Source of the DNA: CAIZQW01 sp942493055
Lineage (GTDB): Bacteria > Verrucomicrobiota > Kiritimatiellia > RFP12 > UBA1067
Reading direction: 5' to 3'
Assembly (NCBI GenBank): GCA_942493055.1
Contig: OW818680.1
Location: 4,712,001-4,776,000 of the forward strand
DNA: 64,000 nt
Below the pieces are notes generated by a model that worked only from the letters and a program-made list of their open reading frames with translations, was not told the origin of the DNA and made no database searches. This document shows, one piece after another, positions 52,174 through 60,866 of the stretch. A program made the position numbers and the translations under genes. Positions within the stretch are counted from its first letter, which is position 1. The number at the start of each line of letters is the position of its first letter.

Positions 52174-53667
52174 ATGTTTGTTCGATCGTTTAAAGCTAAA
52201 ATGGCGCTCTTTTCTGTCTGTACATCCGGGCTGATCTTTATTGCCTTTGCGCTCCTGCTGTTGCGGGTTTCGGAGCAGGCTGCTTACGAGCGTATGGATC
52301 GCCAACTGCGCCGCTTTTCAGAAGGTCCTGTGCGTCGTATGATAGGGACGTATCAGACGAGTCCGTTACTGGGTGATACGCCTCTTCCGCTCATTGCTGC
52401 TGAGGAGTCGGAGGCTCGAAATTTGTTTCCTGTCCGTCTGATTGGACGGGAAGGCCGGACCGTGCATGTGTCCTCATCCTGGCCTGCTGCGTTGACCGTG
52501 GATATGATTCATAAGATTTCGCCGCTGGAACGCGGCGAGCCAGATGCTCTGCCCCCGCCAGGGTTTGGCAGGCCCCGTGACGACAAGGGCCCGATGCTGC
52601 GCAGAGGTGTTCCCTTGCCCCCGACGCTGACAACCTATCAAGCAGAGCACAAACAGTGGCGTGTGCTCCACTTGCGCTATCAAGGCATCTCTGCCTACAT
52701 CGCGGGGGATCTGACAGAGGTTGCGAATGAGGTGCGCTCGGTCCGCATGATGGTCATTCTGATTGTTGCTGGGGGCTTGCTCTTGCTGGCCGCAGGAGGA
52801 TGGGTGCTGGCGGGTGTGGCCTTGCGCCCTGTGAAGGCGGTGACGCGCGTTGCTGAACAGATGACCTCCGCCGCCTTGCACGAACGGGTCCACGTGAACG
52901 GTGCCTCCGATGAATTTGACGCCCTTGTCAAGGTGATCAATCACATGCTGGAGCGCCTCGAAAAAAGCTTCTTGCAGGCCAAGCGGTTCAGCGCGGATGC
53001 TGCACACGAATTGAAGACGCCGTTGACCATCTTGCAGGGGCAACTGGATTACGCCTTGCGCCATGCGCCTCCGGATTCTTCGGAGCAGCAACTCTATCTC
53101 AGCCTGCTCGATGAGGTGCAGCGCCTGAAATCGATCGTCAACAAGCTGCTGGTGCTGGCGCAAAGCGATGCGGGCAAGCTGACACTCACCAAAACGAGCA
53201 TTTCGCTGGTTGACTGTGTGAATGCCATGTGCGAAGACGTGCCGCTGCTGGCGCCCGACCTGACCTTGGACAGCGTGTGTGAGGAAGATGTCATCATCGA
53301 AGCGGATGCCGCGCTCTTCCAACAGGTGATTCAAAACCTCTTTTCAAATGCGATCAAGTATAATCGCGAGAATGGGACGATTCAGTGCCGCCTTCGTAAG
53401 CAGGAGGGCCAGGCCGTCTTGACGATACTGAATACGCTTGAGCCCGGCGAGCCAGTGGATGTGGCGCATCTCTTTGAACGGTTCTATCGCGGCGATCCTT
53501 CGCGCAACCGGAAGCAGGATGGCTTCGGCCTAGGCCTGAGCCTGGCCCGCGAGATTACACGCGCCCATGGAGGTGATTTAACAGTCGAAGCAGTCACGGA
53601 GGATACGATCACCTTCCGCCTGGTCTGTCCGCTTGCTGACAAGGGGGCAGGAGTCAGTAAGCAGTGA
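52174..53667 (+). CDS. Sensor histidine kinase
   Basis: A 497-residue membrane kinase. First membrane helix about 10-32, a periplasmic sensor of about 160 residues, and a second helix about 192-214. Then a HAMP domain (GVALRPVKAVTRVAEQM), HisKA with phospho-His in SADAAHELKTPLT, and HATPase boxes QNLFSNAIKYN and DGFGLGLSLAREI. Start ATG 52174, with AAGGA 7 nt upstream. The sensor input is unknown; a Pro/Arg-rich loop (PPPGFGRPRDDKG) is notable. The acidic-ligand and copper-type kinases share this layout. Confidence 0.92.
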   Translation: MFVRSFKAKMALFSVCTSGLIFIAFALLLLRVSEQAAYERMDRQLRRFSEGPVRRMIGTYQTSPLLGDTPLPLIAAEESEARNLFPVRLIGREGRTVHVSSSWPAALTVDMIHKISPLERGEPDALPPPGFGRPRDDKGPMLRRGVPLPPTLTTYQAEHKQWRVLHLRYQGISAYIAGDLTEVANEVRSVRMMVILIVAGGLLLLAAGGWVLAGVALRPVKAVTRVAEQMTSAALHERVHVNGASDEFDALVKVINHMLERLEKSFLQAKRFSADAAHELKTPLTILQGQLDYALRHAPPDSSEQQLYLSLLDEVQRLKSIVNKLLVLAQSDAGKLTLTKTSISLVDCVNAMCEDVPLLAPDLTLDSVCEEDVIIEADAALFQQVIQNLFSNAIKYNRENGTIQCRLRKQEGQAVLTILNTLEPGEPVDVAHLFERFYRGDPSRNRKQDGFGLGLSLAREITRAHGGDLTVEAVTEDTITFRLVCPLADKGAGVSKQ

Positions 53668-53870
53668 TCAGTAGCCAGTAAGCAGTAATCAGTCATTGAG
53701 CGTTGAGCGTTTTAATGCACTCAACGCTGAAGTTTGTCTGCTGAAAGGAGCGTGGGCATCTTGCCCGCATGGAGGCGGCGGTTTCGGCGAAACGCGCCCT
53801 ACCATGGCTACGCGCGCCACACGGATTACTGATAACTGATCACTGATGACTGATTACTTAGGGCGAATGA
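53668..53870. repeat. Composite intergenic repeat: tandem CAGTAATCAGT arms, GCGTTGAG hairpin and REP-like hairpins
   Basis: The left arm (from about 53653, inside the kinase 3' end, to 53693) repeats CAGTAAGCAGTGATCAGT units. The right arm (about 53822-53859) has their complements (ATTACTGATAACTGATCACTG). Between them lie a perfect 9-bp hairpin AGCGTTGAG/CTCAACGCT (53699-53728) and G/C hairpins GTGGGCATCTTGCCCGC and GGTTTCGGCGAAAC (53751-53797). Confidence 0.7.
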
Positions 53871-53883
53871 GTTGCTTTTTCCA

Positions 53884-53912
53884 TGGTCATTTCTTACGGA
53901 AAAAGATATACT
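53884..53912 (+). promoter_or_regulatory. Promoter of the dehydratase-like operon
   Basis: TGGTCA (53884-53889), 17-bp spacer, TATACT (53907-53912), start near 53919. Confidence 0.6.
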
Positions 53913-53939
53913 GATGTCATTTAGGAAGCGGGATAGTTG

Positions 53940-54716
53940 ATGAGCAGTCAAGTGTATGTCGGAATAGATGCCGGGTCGCGCGCGACAAAGATTGTTGCGG
54001 TTGATTCGGAAGGCCATGTGCTGAGGCGCGGGATGATTGACCAGTCGGTCCGTCCAGCGGAGAGCGCAAAACGGCTGTTTGATGAGACACTTGATGGGCT
54101 TACAGTCGTGCAGTGCGTGGCAACAGGGTATGCGCGAAACTTCCTCTCCTTTGCCCATCGCGCCGTGACGGAGATCACCTGCCATGCCAGGGGCTGTGTG
54201 GCCGAATTCCCGGACGCGGGTGCCATCATCGAAATCGGCGGGCAGGACAGCAAATACATCTTTCTTGAACATGGCCGTGTCCATGACTTCGCCATGAATG
54301 ATCGCTGCGCAGCCGGCACGGGGCGTTTTCTGGAGGTGGTTGCGATGCGCTTGGGCGTGTCGCTGACAGAACTGGAAGCCACGCTCCGCGAGGCGCCCCA
54401 GGATGCGGCGGTCGCGATCAGCAGCATGTGCGTGGTCTTTGCCGAGACGGAAATCATTGGTCTATTGGCATCAGGAAGTTCCGCATCTGTGATCATGCGC
54501 GGTGTTCAGTCTGCTGTTGCGGCACGCGTGGTCGCCATGATGGGCGACCGAAAAAAGATTTCAGGACGCATTGTCTTTACGGGCGGTGTAGCGCAGGTCT
54601 ATGGCATGGCTGCCACGTTTGAAAAGGTTCTAGCTCACACGTTAGTTATCCCAAAGCATCCGCAATATACAGGTGCCTATGGAGCCGCCTTGCTTGCAAT
54701 GGAAACAAAGAAGTGA
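53940..54716 (+). CDS. 2-hydroxyacyl-CoA dehydratase activator-type ATPase (BadF/HgdC family)
   Basis: A 258-residue ASKHA-fold ATPase. Nucleotide loops are GIDAGSRATK and EIGGQDSKY. The cluster cysteines of the dimer-bridging 4Fe-4S are in NDRCAAGTGRF and SSMCVVFAETE. It closes with FTGGVAQVYGM and YTGAYGAALLA. Activators use ATP to push a low-potential electron from ferredoxin into a dehydratase. Upstream of two dehydratase-like subunits, so the set is complete. Oxygen-sensitive in known cases. Confidence 0.9.
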   Translation: MSSQVYVGIDAGSRATKIVAVDSEGHVLRRGMIDQSVRPAESAKRLFDETLDGLTVVQCVATGYARNFLSFAHRAVTEITCHARGCVAEFPDAGAIIEIGGQDSKYIFLEHGRVHDFAMNDRCAAGTGRFLEVVAMRLGVSLTELEATLREAPQDAAVAISSMCVVFAETEIIGLLASGSSASVIMRGVQSAVAARVVAMMGDRKKISGRIVFTGGVAQVYGMAATFEKVLAHTLVIPKHPQYTGAYGAALLAMETKK

Positions 54717-54717
54717 T

Positions 54718-55536
54718 GTGAAAACAATAGCTGTCCTATCAGGTGCAATTCAGGATGCGTGGTTTACGGGGCTGGAGGTTGTTCTGGTGCGAGACATCAA
54801 CAGCGTGCCCTCCGAGCCGCTCACCCTGCGGGCCGGGATGTGCGGTACGTTGGCCTTTCTCCCTGCCTTGCTCGCACAGGTGGATGGCCTGGTCCTGACA
54901 ACGTCCTGTGATCAGTTGCGCCACGCTGCGGAGTGGCTGAACGATGATGCCCGTGTTTTTTTGTTTAATTTCCCATCTACAATCCATCAAGATCGTCTGC
55001 TCAAAGCTGAAAAAGCGCGTTTAGTGAAGTGGGTTGCTCAGTTGCCGCAGGCTGCTGGCCGGTTGATTCCCTGTAGCGAGGCAGGGAGAGACGCAAGGAC
55101 GCAAGGACGGCAGGACGCAAGGAGAGAAGACAATGAGGCGACACTTTCAATCGGAGTTCTAGGCGGTCACTTTTGTGGGAATCAGCAGAGCGTTGTTCGG
55201 TTCTTTGAGAATCGTGGCGTTCGTATTTCACTGTGGGGCTGCGAAGGGGGCGAAAGGGTGGGCGATGTTTTTCAGCGTCCCAACACTGCCTTCTACGGGC
55301 AGGTGCAAGCAAAGATTTCCGAGCGCCACCTTGACGGGCTGATCGTTGTGCGCACCACGTGGTGCGATGTGTGGCGCCTGGCCTGTGTCCGGCTGCATGA
55401 GGTCGTGAAGGTGCCGGTGCTGGAGTGGGTGATGGATGGCCAGTGCCAGGGACAGTCATTCCCGGATGGCGCCAGCACGACTCGCCTGGAGGCCTTTTGT
55501 GAGCTCGTGCGTGCGCGCAGCGAGGAGGGGGCATGA
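54718..55536 (+). CDS. 2-hydroxyacyl-CoA dehydratase-family subunit (first), with in-frame repeat insertion
   Basis: A 272-residue protein starting at GTG 54718, one base after the activator stop. Cysteines in RAGMCGTLAF, LTTSCDQLRHA, LGGHFCGNQ and WCDVWRLACVRLHE match the 4Fe-4S dehydratase subunit pattern. Residues about 125-137 (RDARTQGRQDARR) are encoded by a tandem ACGCAAGG repeat and look inserted between two conserved blocks. It is shorter than HgdA/FldB (about 400 aa). The substrate is unknown and no CoA-transferase or acyl-CoA gene is nearby. Confidence 0.75.
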   Translation: MKTIAVLSGAIQDAWFTGLEVVLVRDINSVPSEPLTLRAGMCGTLAFLPALLAQVDGLVLTTSCDQLRHAAEWLNDDARVFLFNFPSTIHQDRLLKAEKARLVKWVAQLPQAAGRLIPCSEAGRDARTQGRQDARREDNEATLSIGVLGGHFCGNQQSVVRFFENRGVRISLWGCEGGERVGDVFQRPNTAFYGQVQAKISERHLDGLIVVRTTWCDVWRLACVRLHEVVKVPVLEWVMDGQCQGQSFPDGASTTRLEAFCELVRARSEEGA

Positions 55537-56822
55537 AGGGCTCGCTTGCATTATTAGATGGGCAGGCGCCAAAAGACTCCTGCTTGCCCAAGGCTTATCA
55601 GGGCGCTTTGCAGCGTCATGCGCAGAGTGGCGACCGGCGGTTGCTCCATTTGGACTTCCATCTCTCGCCAGCCTCGCATGACCTCTGGAATTTTCTGATG
55701 ACTGAGGAGGAGCGTCTACATGCTGCACGACGCTCCGGCACGCTGATCATCGGCGCATTAAAGGACCTGGGCACGATCCCGATTCTGGTCAATGCCTATT
55801 CAGATGCAATTGCCTTCTATCCGGATGGCGCCTGGTGGCTGCCCTGTTTCAAGGAGCAGACGACGAATCTCATGCCGGCTGCGGATGCTGCTGGCGCAGG
55901 AGAGGGTTTTTGCCCTGTACGCGCCATGCTGGGGGCCTTTGAACTGGGATGCCACTTCCCCATGCCTGACCTCATGTTCTGCAGCACAGGCGCGATCTGC
56001 GATGATTTTAAGGCGCTTGCTCAGCGGCTGGTGGAACGCGGACATCCGATTCATTTTTGGGAGATGCCGCATGTCCGGGAGGCGTCAGCAGACGAAGCTA
56101 CGCTTGAATTATCAAATGGGCGGCGCGTCCCGGCACTGCTTCGGGATGTTGTTCAGGACGAATTGCTCCGCATCGCAAACATCCTTGACCAGAAGACAGG
56201 CGAAACAATGAGCGAAGAACGATTGCACGAGGCGATTGTCCGCTCGAATCGTGTGCGGCGTTCGCTTGCACGCATCCGTGCCAGTGCACTGCCGAGTCTG
56301 GAGCGACTGGTCTGCGAAATGATGGCGATTCACTACTGTTCGGATTATACGTGCTGCGAAGCCGTGCTGGCACGTGTTGCGGAAGAGGCGGACACACTCA
56401 AGGCTGAGGCGCATCTGAAGCCTGTATACTGGATCAATCCTGTAGCGGATGTGCGCGCCATGAATTTACTGGAAGCGGCTGGAGGACAACTCTGCGGCAC
56501 GGATTTCATGTTCGCCCATGCCCTTGAACCCTTGGATGAAACGCTCGCGCCCTTTGACACCCTGGCGCGCATGGCGCTGGCAGATCCCATGGCTGGCACG
56601 ATCCGTGCGCGGATGGTGGCTTCTCTGCTCGATGCCAAGCGCTGTGGCGCACGCGGTATGATTGTCTCGCGTATCCCGGGAGCCAGCCATTGCGCCTTTG
56701 AAGCCTCCATGCTCTCGACAATTTCCGATTTGCCTGTCCTGGAAATCGAAATTCCCTCCCTCTCCGATTTTTTCGTACCGTCGCTGATGACACGGTTGCA
56801 AGGATTCATCGAAAGTATCTAA
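55533..56822 (+). CDS. 2-hydroxyacyl-CoA dehydratase-family subunit (second)
   Basis: A 429-residue HgdB/FldC-like protein. Cluster-type cysteines occur in AGEGFCPVRAMLGAF, DLMFCSTGAICDDF and CSDYTCCEAV. The C-terminal KRCGARGMIVSRIPGASHCAFEASML is the typical late motif. ATGA overlap with the first subunit. With the activator it would form a ferredoxin- and ATP-dependent reductase or dehydratase. Members of this group also include double-cubane cluster proteins, so dehydration of a CoA ester should not be assumed. Confidence 0.8.
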   Translation: MKGSLALLDGQAPKDSCLPKAYQGALQRHAQSGDRRLLHLDFHLSPASHDLWNFLMTEEERLHAARRSGTLIIGALKDLGTIPILVNAYSDAIAFYPDGAWWLPCFKEQTTNLMPAADAAGAGEGFCPVRAMLGAFELGCHFPMPDLMFCSTGAICDDFKALAQRLVERGHPIHFWEMPHVREASADEATLELSNGRRVPALLRDVVQDELLRIANILDQKTGETMSEERLHEAIVRSNRVRRSLARIRASALPSLERLVCEMMAIHYCSDYTCCEAVLARVAEEADTLKAEAHLKPVYWINPVADVRAMNLLEAAGGQLCGTDFMFAHALEPLDETLAPFDTLARMALADPMAGTIRARMVASLLDAKRCGARGMIVSRIPGASHCAFEASMLSTISDLPVLEIEIPSLSDFFVPSLMTRLQGFIESI

Positions 56823-56827
56823 TCAAG

Positions 56828-56857
56828 TGGACAAAAGGAGTCGCGGTGGGGTATACT
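56828..56857 (+). promoter_or_regulatory. Promoter of the DUF2339/DUF3999 pair
   Basis: TGGACA (56828-56833), 18-bp spacer, TATACT (56852-56857); AAAAGGAG before the downstream ATG. Confidence 0.6.
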
Positions 56858-56902
56858 GAACCCCATATTATGGAACCGGGTTGATCGAAAAGGAGTACAC
56901 GT

Positions 56903-59377
56903 ATGGAAGCTGTCTTATTCTTGATCTTGTTTGTGATTTTCATTCTGATGATTGTCACGCTGAGTTCATTATCGGATATCAAATCGAAAGTCGAAAAACT
57001 GGATGCTAAAGTTTCCGGCCAGTTTATTGCGCTTCGGGAGGAGCTTGCGCGGCTCCGCCAGGGGGATGAGCTTCCCAAGAAGGTGGCTCCTGCCGCTCTG
57101 CCGGTCACACCTCCAGCAACGATTGTTCAGGCGGTTATGCTGCCGCCAGTTGTTGCGCCTCTGAATGTGGCAGCAGCTCCCCAGCCGCCGCCTGTGCTGC
57201 CGAAGTCGCCTGTGCTGCAGCCGCCTGTGCTGCCGAAGACGCCTGTGATGCCGAAGCCGCCTGTGACGCAGCCCCCGCCTGTTGAATCTGCCGTGGGGCG
57301 CATCATGGGCAAGATTTGGAATTGGATTGTCGTCGGTGAAGAGTTCCGGAATCCGGGCGTACCTGCTGAATTTGCCATTGCCACGGCCTGGCTCGTCCGG
57401 ATCGGCATCATCGTCGTTGTCATGGCGGTTGGATTTGGGTTGCAACTCTCCATCAAGCGCGGCCTATTGGGGCCTTCCGGACGGGTGGCCTGCGCCTTGT
57501 TCTTTGGTTCCGCCTTCGTGGCGCTCGGGTTGCGCAATATGACCAAAAAACTGCATTTGCTGGGACAGGGATTTATTGGTGGCGGATTGGCCATGTTCTA
57601 TTTTTCCTTTTTTGCGGCCTCGATGATGTTCAAGCTGATCTCGCTGGAAGTGGCGTTCGGTTGCATGATCGGCGTGACGGCTGCCGCTGTGGTCATCGCG
57701 GTGAGGTTCAATGCGTTGTCGATTGCCGCGTTTGGAGCTGTGGGTGGCTATTTGACCCCAGTGATGATCAGAACCTCAGAGGGGAATCTGCCAGGGCTGA
57801 GCGCGTATCTGCTCCTGCTGGCGGTGGGTATTCTTTGCGTGTCGATTTGGCGTCAATGGCCGCTCCTGACCTGGCTCAGCTTTATTCTGAACACGGCCCT
57901 TTTCAGCACAGCGCTTGTGAAGTATGGAACAGGCGGAGTCCTGGAAACCACCTACGTCTCGATCTTTTTCGCAGTCTACTCGACCGCCATGTTCATCTAC
58001 CCTGTCTTCAGAAAGATTAAAGTGACACCAGCGGAGATCCTTCCGCTCTTCCTGAATGTGGGTTCCGCCTTGGCCTGGGGCTGGTGGATCATGGATAAGG
58101 GGGGCCATCCGCGTACATTCCTTGCATTTTTGGCGTTGGGCATGGCAGCGTTTTATGTCATCCACATCTGGGCGTTCCTGTATTTGCGGAACTTTGACCG
58201 CGGTTTACTGTCTGCCTTCATTGCCTTGACCGTGATTCTTATCGGCATCGCGCTACCGCTGCTGTTCACGGGAAATATTTTGTCTACGGTCTTTGCGTTA
58301 CAGGCCCTGGCCTTTCTCTGGCTTGGATGCAAATTGGAGAGCAAGATGTTTATCCGCGGTGCACTCTGCCTCTACTTGGTTGTCCTGGCGCGGCTGCTTA
58401 TTGGATTTTTCAATCCTGACTCCTTTGCAGTCGGCCCCGAAACATCCTACTTCCATGGGTTAAAGGATCGTGTTGCTGAGTTTATCGTTCCGATCCTTTC
58501 ACTCTTCCTTGCGGGTCGATGCTTTAAGCGGCTTCCCGCAGCGGCTCAGCATCGGATCGGCGATGAAGGCCTGCATGAGGGTCAATCCTTGCAGAAGGAG
58601 TTGATGGTTGCTGGTGTGGTGTTTTATGCCAGCTTGATCGTATATGTCAGTTTTGAACTGTTTTTAGCGTCCAAGATCTATGCGCCCGAGTTTGTCCATG
58701 CGAATATCACATTGGTCTGGTGTGCATTTGTCTTTCATCTGCTGATGATGCGCAAGCATCTCTCTTCCTCGGCGCTGACGACACTCACCTGGCTGGCAGG
58801 TGTGGCGATTGTGGGGCAGTGGTTCTTCTTTGGTTGGATGGGCGCGGACTCCTTGCACCTTCATAAGCTCTGCCACCACGATCCCTTCAGTACTATGACA
58901 GCTCTAGCGCGCGTGGTCTCCACAGCGGTCTGCATGATGGCTTTGCTCAAGATCTGGACTGTTTTCCAAGGTGACGACCCCAATGAAAAGGTGATAAAAG
59001 CCCTCTCCCTGAATGTTGTTCTGGCGATGGGATTCCTTTACCTGACGTTTGAGGCTGCAACCTTCAGTGATGCTTATGTGCAGGGGTTCCGGCAGTGGGC
59101 CGTCAGCATTGTGTGGGGATGCTACGGATTAAGCCTGCTGGTCAGCGGACTTCACTTTGCAAAGAAGCAATTGCGTATGGTGGGACTCTTTCTCTTCGCG
59201 CTTACCATTTTCAAAATATTCTTTGTTGATCTGGCAAAGTCGGATGTGCTTTTCCGGTTGATTGCCTTCGCGCTGGTCGGCGTGGTGCTGCTCCTCGCGG
59301 CGTATGCCTATCTGAGGAAGCAAGATACCTTTAAATCAGGGGCAACAGGTGACAAGAAGGGCGGTTCCAATGAGTAA
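56903..59377 (+). CDS. DUF2339 multi-pass membrane protein
   Basis: An 824-residue protein. An N-terminal helix (3-24) and a short coiled coil (DIKSKVEKLDAKVSGQFIALREE) come first. A Pro-rich linker follows, with repeated PVLPKxPV units (about 90-130), and then more than twenty hydrophobic helices. WNWIVVGEEFRNPGVPAEFAIATAWLVRIGI and LLGPSGRVACALFFGSAFVALGL are typical of DUF2339. Function unestablished. It is usually found beside DUF3999, as here. Confidence 0.88.
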   Translation: MEAVLFLILFVIFILMIVTLSSLSDIKSKVEKLDAKVSGQFIALREELARLRQGDELPKKVAPAALPVTPPATIVQAVMLPPVVAPLNVAAAPQPPPVLPKSPVLQPPVLPKTPVMPKPPVTQPPPVESAVGRIMGKIWNWIVVGEEFRNPGVPAEFAIATAWLVRIGIIVVVMAVGFGLQLSIKRGLLGPSGRVACALFFGSAFVALGLRNMTKKLHLLGQGFIGGGLAMFYFSFFAASMMFKLISLEVAFGCMIGVTAAAVVIAVRFNALSIAAFGAVGGYLTPVMIRTSEGNLPGLSAYLLLLAVGILCVSIWRQWPLLTWLSFILNTALFSTALVKYGTGGVLETTYVSIFFAVYSTAMFIYPVFRKIKVTPAEILPLFLNVGSALAWGWWIMDKGGHPRTFLAFLALGMAAFYVIHIWAFLYLRNFDRGLLSAFIALTVILIGIALPLLFTGNILSTVFALQALAFLWLGCKLESKMFIRGALCLYLVVLARLLIGFFNPDSFAVGPETSYFHGLKDRVAEFIVPILSLFLAGRCFKRLPAAAQHRIGDEGLHEGQSLQKELMVAGVVFYASLIVYVSFELFLASKIYAPEFVHANITLVWCAFVFHLLMMRKHLSSSALTTLTWLAGVAIVGQWFFFGWMGADSLHLHKLCHHDPFSTMTALARVVSTAVCMMALLKIWTVFQGDDPNEKVIKALSLNVVLAMGFLYLTFEAATFSDAYVQGFRQWAVSIVWGCYGLSLLVSGLHFAKKQLRMVGLFLFALTIFKIFFVDLAKSDVLFRLIAFALVGVVLLLAAYAYLRKQDTFKSGATGDKKGGSNE

Positions 59378-60776
59378 AAGATCTATGAATGTCGGTAAAA
59401 TCCTCTTGTCTGTCTGCTGTCTTGTTTCTGTAACCTTTGCGAGCAATGAGACTTTCAGCCATAGCGCCTCTGTTAAGATGCCAGCTATCACGCAGGATGA
59501 ATTAGCGGAGCTTGTTCTCCCTCAGGCGCTCTATGCAATCACGCGTGAAGACCTCGCTGATCTGCGCGTGGTGCGGAGTGAGGGCGCGACCCCGGTCCCC
59601 TTCCTGGTTGAATGCGTGACCACGAAGCGTTCTCATTTTACACGCGAGACACGCTCGCTCCGCATTCATAAGGTTGAAGAACTCGAGGGGCAGAAGTTGC
59701 AGATGGTCCTTCGCCGGGAGGAGTCTGAAGACGCCACGCTCTCCCCGTTGAGCGGGCTGGTCATTCATACGCCGCTGCGTGATTTTGAGCGCAAGATTAA
59801 GGTGGAGGCTTCGGCTGATGGGGTAACCTGGAAGACGGTTGTGGAGTCGGCGCGCATTTTTGATGTCAGCGCCTTTGCCGATTTCCGGGTGAAGGAGATC
59901 GCGTTGCCCGGAGTTGAGCAGCGCTATTTACGCCTGACCGTTGACCAAATGGTCGCCCCAGGCGCCCCGTTGACCACGACGGTCAAGACCTCTGAAGACA
60001 AAGGGGGGGCGATCCAGAACATTGATCGCCAGTTTGTTGAGGAGAAGCGCCCCTTCCGCATTGAACGTGTGGACGGCTGGATCCAGAAGGAGTCGTGGAT
60101 CCATGATGCGCGTCCGCTGGTCAAGCGCGAATTTCGCTTGCTGGCGGAGGAGCCTGACGCAGAGTTGAGGAATCGGTTTCCAAAGGCATCGATGATCTTC
60201 TTTGAACTCGGCAAAGCGCCGCTGGAACGCGTCACCCTGAAATCCGCCTCGCGCATGTTCCGCGTGGACTGCCAGCTTTTAATTGAACGCGACACCCCGG
60301 AGACGGGCGGAAGCCGGTGGATTCGGATTGCGTCAGCAACAATATCCCGGTTAGCGTTTCGTGACTATTTGCGTGAAGAGCTCTCGATCACCTGCAGCGA
60401 GTCACGTGCAGAACGCTATTGCCTGGTGATTTCTGCGCAAGCCGAGGCATCGGATTTGGCCCTTGCCGCGTGTGAAGGCGCTGACTACCGTGCAGTATTT
60501 CCGTGTACAGTCGGCGATTCGCTCCTGCTGGTGTGCGGCAACGCCGACAAGGTGTTCGCTGTCGGACATAATCCGGGTCAGGTGCGCGCGTTGCTGACCA
60601 GCGGCATCAAGCCTGTGCGCGCAGAGCTAGGCCCGTTGACACAGGGGAAGGCGCAAGGCTCCACCTGGAAGATCAATATGACTTGGGTGATGACCGCGGC
60701 TGTCCTGCTCGCCGCGTGCGTGCTCGGCGTAGCTGTCGCCGTCGCGCTCAAGCGCATGCCGCCTGCGGAGCAGTGA
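59370..60776 (+). CDS. DUF3999 family exported protein
   Basis: A 468-residue protein with a signal peptide (cleavage near TFA-SNETF). Large beta-rich domains follow (a discoidin-like block at about 125-190 with GLVIHTPLRDFERKIKVEASADG...QRYLRLTVDQM), and a C-terminal membrane helix (about 438-460). The layout and the pairing with DUF2339 identify DUF3999. ATG 59370, AAGG 9 nt upstream. It overlaps the DUF2339 gene by 8 nt. Probably a membrane-anchored partner of the DUF2339 protein. Function unknown. Confidence 0.82.
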   Translation: MSKRSMNVGKILLSVCCLVSVTFASNETFSHSASVKMPAITQDELAELVLPQALYAITREDLADLRVVRSEGATPVPFLVECVTTKRSHFTRETRSLRIHKVEELEGQKLQMVLRREESEDATLSPLSGLVIHTPLRDFERKIKVEASADGVTWKTVVESARIFDVSAFADFRVKEIALPGVEQRYLRLTVDQMVAPGAPLTTTVKTSEDKGGAIQNIDRQFVEEKRPFRIERVDGWIQKESWIHDARPLVKREFRLLAEEPDAELRNRFPKASMIFFELGKAPLERVTLKSASRMFRVDCQLLIERDTPETGGSRWIRIASATISRLAFRDYLREELSITCSESRAERYCLVISAQAEASDLALAACEGADYRAVFPCTVGDSLLLVCGNADKVFAVGHNPGQVRALLTSGIKPVRAELGPLTQGKAQGSTWKINMTWVMTAAVLLAACVLGVAVAVALKRMPPAEQ

Positions 60777-60866
60777 GCAGGTGCGGACGGCGGATTTTTT
60801 GCGACCACACAGTGGACGCAAACACGAGGTTAAAAGAATACCAATTCGCTTCGCACCAGAAATATT

